32,124 bases of DNA from a virus, in IMG/VR virus record IMGVR_UViG_3300020165_000090, positions 1-32,124 of that record; one strand, 5' to 3'. The first letter of the stretch is position 1, and each line of letters begins with the position of its first letter. A program made the translations under genes and the position numbers. This document shows, in pieces, positions 30,166-32,124 of the stretch. The notes beneath the pieces were generated by a model. The model saw nothing but the letters and a program-made list of their open reading frames with translations. It ran no database searches and was not told where the DNA came from.

Positions 30166-30552
30166 TTAATGAATAGTTTCTGGTACATCAGAGATGGTAT
30201 AATCTTCAAAATCTTCTTCGTCTTCGTAAGCATACAAAGCATCATCTTCATCTCGTGCAAATACCATATCAAAGTAATGAGCACGTTCATCCAGATATTG
30301 TTCTTGCATTTGACGTGTTACGCCTGCAATGCATTCAACAGCAGAAGGTGTAAGGATCATTGTATGATCGTAATCACCTGCTAATATATATCTACCTAGA
30401 ATTAGCCTACCTTTACCATGTTCATCTAATTCAGCTGCAACAGACAAAGGGAATTCAAGAACATACACATTTGATTGTTCATTGTATTCAACATCAGCAA
30501 TAATCTCTTTGCCTGAAACCAGCTTCATTACTTTCAAATTAAACTCATCCAT
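30166..30552 (-). CDS. Sm-like small protein candidate, 128 aa
   Basis: LKVMKLVSGKEIIADVEYNEQ followed by VYVLEFPLSV resembles the first strands of the Sm-like proteins found in cyanophage-type T4 relatives (LxTGExVIAxVxE...YVLxNP). An acidic tail from about 100 (RDEDDALYAYEDEEDFEDY) follows. If correct it may bind RNA, but this rests on pattern only. The start overlaps the uvsW stop by 8 bases. Confidence 0.65.
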   Translation of the reverse strand: MDEFNLKVMKLVSGKEIIADVEYNEQSNVYVLEFPLSVAAELDEHGKGRLILGRYILAGDYDHTMILTPSAVECIAGVTRQMQEQYLDERAHYFDMVFARDEDDALYAYEDEEDFEDYTISDVPETIH

Positions 30553-32104
30553 CTTTAAAACTCACTTCATAAATCTTGTTGTTAAACTTTTCACGAGAGT
30601 AATATTTGGAGCGTTCAGCACCATGACGTAGGCTATAGTTCTTATATTGTCTAAAGTGTAAGTCATCAACAATATCATACATTGTAGCTTGTTGACCATC
30701 TTTAGACTTACGTAGAACACGACCGATAGACTGCAACACTTTGATTAGACTTTTAGATGGTGCAGCAAAGATCATGTTATGCAGGTTGTTAATCGAGACA
30801 CCAGTTGAGAAAGTACCGAGAGAGCCAACGATAATGGCATTCTTTTCGTTCTCAACAATATCACGAATCTGATCCCTTGTATCAACATCAGTCTCACCTG
30901 ATACAAAGAATATCTTGCGTCGCTTGTGTGCTTTCTGTTTAAGCAGATCGTAAAGCACTTTACCGTGTGTATCAACAAACCTAAACATGATTAGTGTGTT
31001 GCCATCAAGATCAAGTGCCATGTTAGTAATGAAGTTGTTACGCTTCTCATGGCCAGCCAAGAACATCATCTCATCATGATATTCCATCTTCTTGACAGCA
31101 CGTGCTTCTGGTTCAGGGTACTTCAAGACAACAGTGTTAATCTTGAGCTGTTCAACCGAACCTTCGTCCATCAAATCTTTTGTTGTTGTTACTCTATATA
31201 TACGTCCGAAATGTCCTTGCAATTGCAGCTTATGACATTCAGCATCATCTAGGGTACCAGTTACACCAATACGAACATCAGCCTCAGCTGCCTTATTCAT
31301 AATACCAGTCAGGGACTTGGCTGTAAAGTGGTGACACTCATCACCCAGAATCGTACCGAATTGCTGGAACCATTCACGCTCCAACCGGAAGATAGACTGC
31401 CAGGTTGAAATGAATACACGCTGCTTAACATTGTGCTTAGGTCGACCTTCCATAATACGGTGACACATGCCTTCAACATTAAAGTCGTTCATCTGAGAGT
31501 AATCATCAAAGTCACGATACATCTGTTGCACCAGGTTAGTCGTAGGTACGATCAACAGAATCTTTTTATTTGATTCTTCTAGTTGCTTACGCATAATCAG
31601 GTAAAGCATTAGCGACTTACCAGAAGATGTAGGCGAAAGCAGAATACAACGCTTCTCTGCTAATGCTTTGACCACACCATTAAACTGGTAATCACGGGGC
31701 ATGATTGGCACACCCTTAGTAGAGAGCTTAAGTTGCCGAATCCATTCTTCCAGGTCTGCTTCATGTACATCTGTATTAGTACCAGGCATACCATAGTAGT
31801 TTGAATGTTCTACTTCAATCTGGTAGTTACGAGGTGCCACAAACTGCTCCAGGTAGCCATACAGACCAGCTGGAAGAGTTTGTGTGTCTCTGTTATACAA
31901 ATACATTTTGCCGTCCCACGAGCCCTTACGGTAGCCCTGGCGACGCTTTCCTTTGTAGTCTTTGTACTTAGGCATGTACTCATACCCTGGAACAAAGAAA
32001 GAAAAGAAGTCAGATAGTTCCTGTTGTACTGAAGGTTCACAAACCACATACACTTCTGCGTGGTTCTTCATTTGTACCTTAAGTTTTCCTGGTTCAGCTT
32101 CCAT
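30545..32104 (-). CDS. uvsW: RNA-DNA/DNA helicase UvsW
   Basis: Superfamily 2 helicase that unwinds R-loops and branched DNA, shifting replication to the recombination mode. 519 residues from ATG 32104 with GGAGGAT upstream (T4 587 or 503 in older maps). Walker A SPTSSGKS at 157-164, LIVPTTNLVQQM, GDECHH (motif II), GVTGTL, and QSIGRVLRKS (motif VI) are all intact. The upstream 20 bases hold only the ribosome site and the end of the neighbouring sequence. Confidence 0.95.
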   Translation of the reverse strand: MEAEPGKLKVQMKNHAEVYVVCEPSVQQELSDFFSFFVPGYEYMPKYKDYKGKRRQGYRKGSWDGKMYLYNRDTQTLPAGLYGYLEQFVAPRNYQIEVEHSNYYGMPGTNTDVHEADLEEWIRQLKLSTKGVPIMPRDYQFNGVVKALAEKRCILLSPTSSGKSLMLYLIMRKQLEESNKKILLIVPTTNLVQQMYRDFDDYSQMNDFNVEGMCHRIMEGRPKHNVKQRVFISTWQSIFRLEREWFQQFGTILGDECHHFTAKSLTGIMNKAAEADVRIGVTGTLDDAECHKLQLQGHFGRIYRVTTTKDLMDEGSVEQLKINTVVLKYPEPEARAVKKMEYHDEMMFLAGHEKRNNFITNMALDLDGNTLIMFRFVDTHGKVLYDLLKQKAHKRRKIFFVSGETDVDTRDQIRDIVENEKNAIIVGSLGTFSTGVSINNLHNMIFAAPSKSLIKVLQSIGRVLRKSKDGQQATMYDIVDDLHFRQYKNYSLRHGAERSKYYSREKFNNKIYEVSFKDG

Positions 32105-32124
32105 ATTATCCTCCAGCTTCAAAT

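Overview
The window is a piece of a T4-like myovirus genome. Every gene lies on the minus strand, so transcription runs from high to low coordinates. The T4 replication and late-transcription core is present in T4 order: uvsW, 55, 47, 46, 45, 44, 62, regA, 43, then uvsX, 41. gp62 and RegA look close to marine/cyanophage-type T4 relatives. Two KDO (lipopolysaccharide sugar) enzymes indicate a Gram-negative host. A permuted (two-piece) tmRNA is the gene form known from alphaproteobacteria and some betaproteobacteria and cyanobacteria, so a host in one of those groups is a reasonable inference. The species is not identified.

Layout along transcription (high to low). 32104-30166: UvsW helicase and an Sm-like small protein. 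30007-26573: late sigma factor gp55, then Mre11/Rad50-like gp47/gp46. 26496-22561: a nucleotide pyrophosphohydrolase-like protein, clamp gp45, small proteins, clamp loader gp44/gp62 and RegA, closed by a UUCG terminator. 22412-21764: three small early-type genes. 21690-17977: DNA polymerase gp43, KdsA and a MazG-like protein. 17857-16490: small early-type genes. 16395-13337: KdsB, a primase-like protein, a short nucleotide-sugar dehydrogenase and two small genes. 13310-11048: a T4 late promoter, the permuted tmRNA, an exported protein and PstS. 10950-5744: dCMP deaminase, a ThyA/gp42-family enzyme, DHFR, UvsX, a small acidic protein, gp41 and ThyX. 5638-3249: small early-type genes, several with their own promoters. 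3213-1: a late promoter and a coupled operon of four genes: a basic protein, a PD-(D/E)XK-like nuclease, a ligase-like protein and an adenylyltransferase-like protein that runs off the window.

Regulation can be read from the DNA. Ten early-type promoters share a -35 of TTTACA/T (TGTACT in one), a 16-17 bp spacer and a -10 usually TATATT. In most, the -35 sits in or against the hairpin that terminates the preceding transcript, giving compact terminator-promoter units. T4 late promoters (TATAAATA) in non-coding DNA stand before the four-gene operon and before the tmRNA, matching the gp55 gene in the window.

The most unusual points are: (1) a phage tmRNA in permuted order with a readable tag ANNYVAPKAYALVA; (2) four consecutive late genes whose N-termini resemble the T4 capsid-targeting sequence ending in a prohead-protease-type site, which suggests nucleic-acid enzymes packaged in the head; (3) promoters nested in terminators; (4) ThyX beside a ThyA-family enzyme with the Asn-to-Asp change typical of dCMP-specific enzymes, with DHFR next to it.
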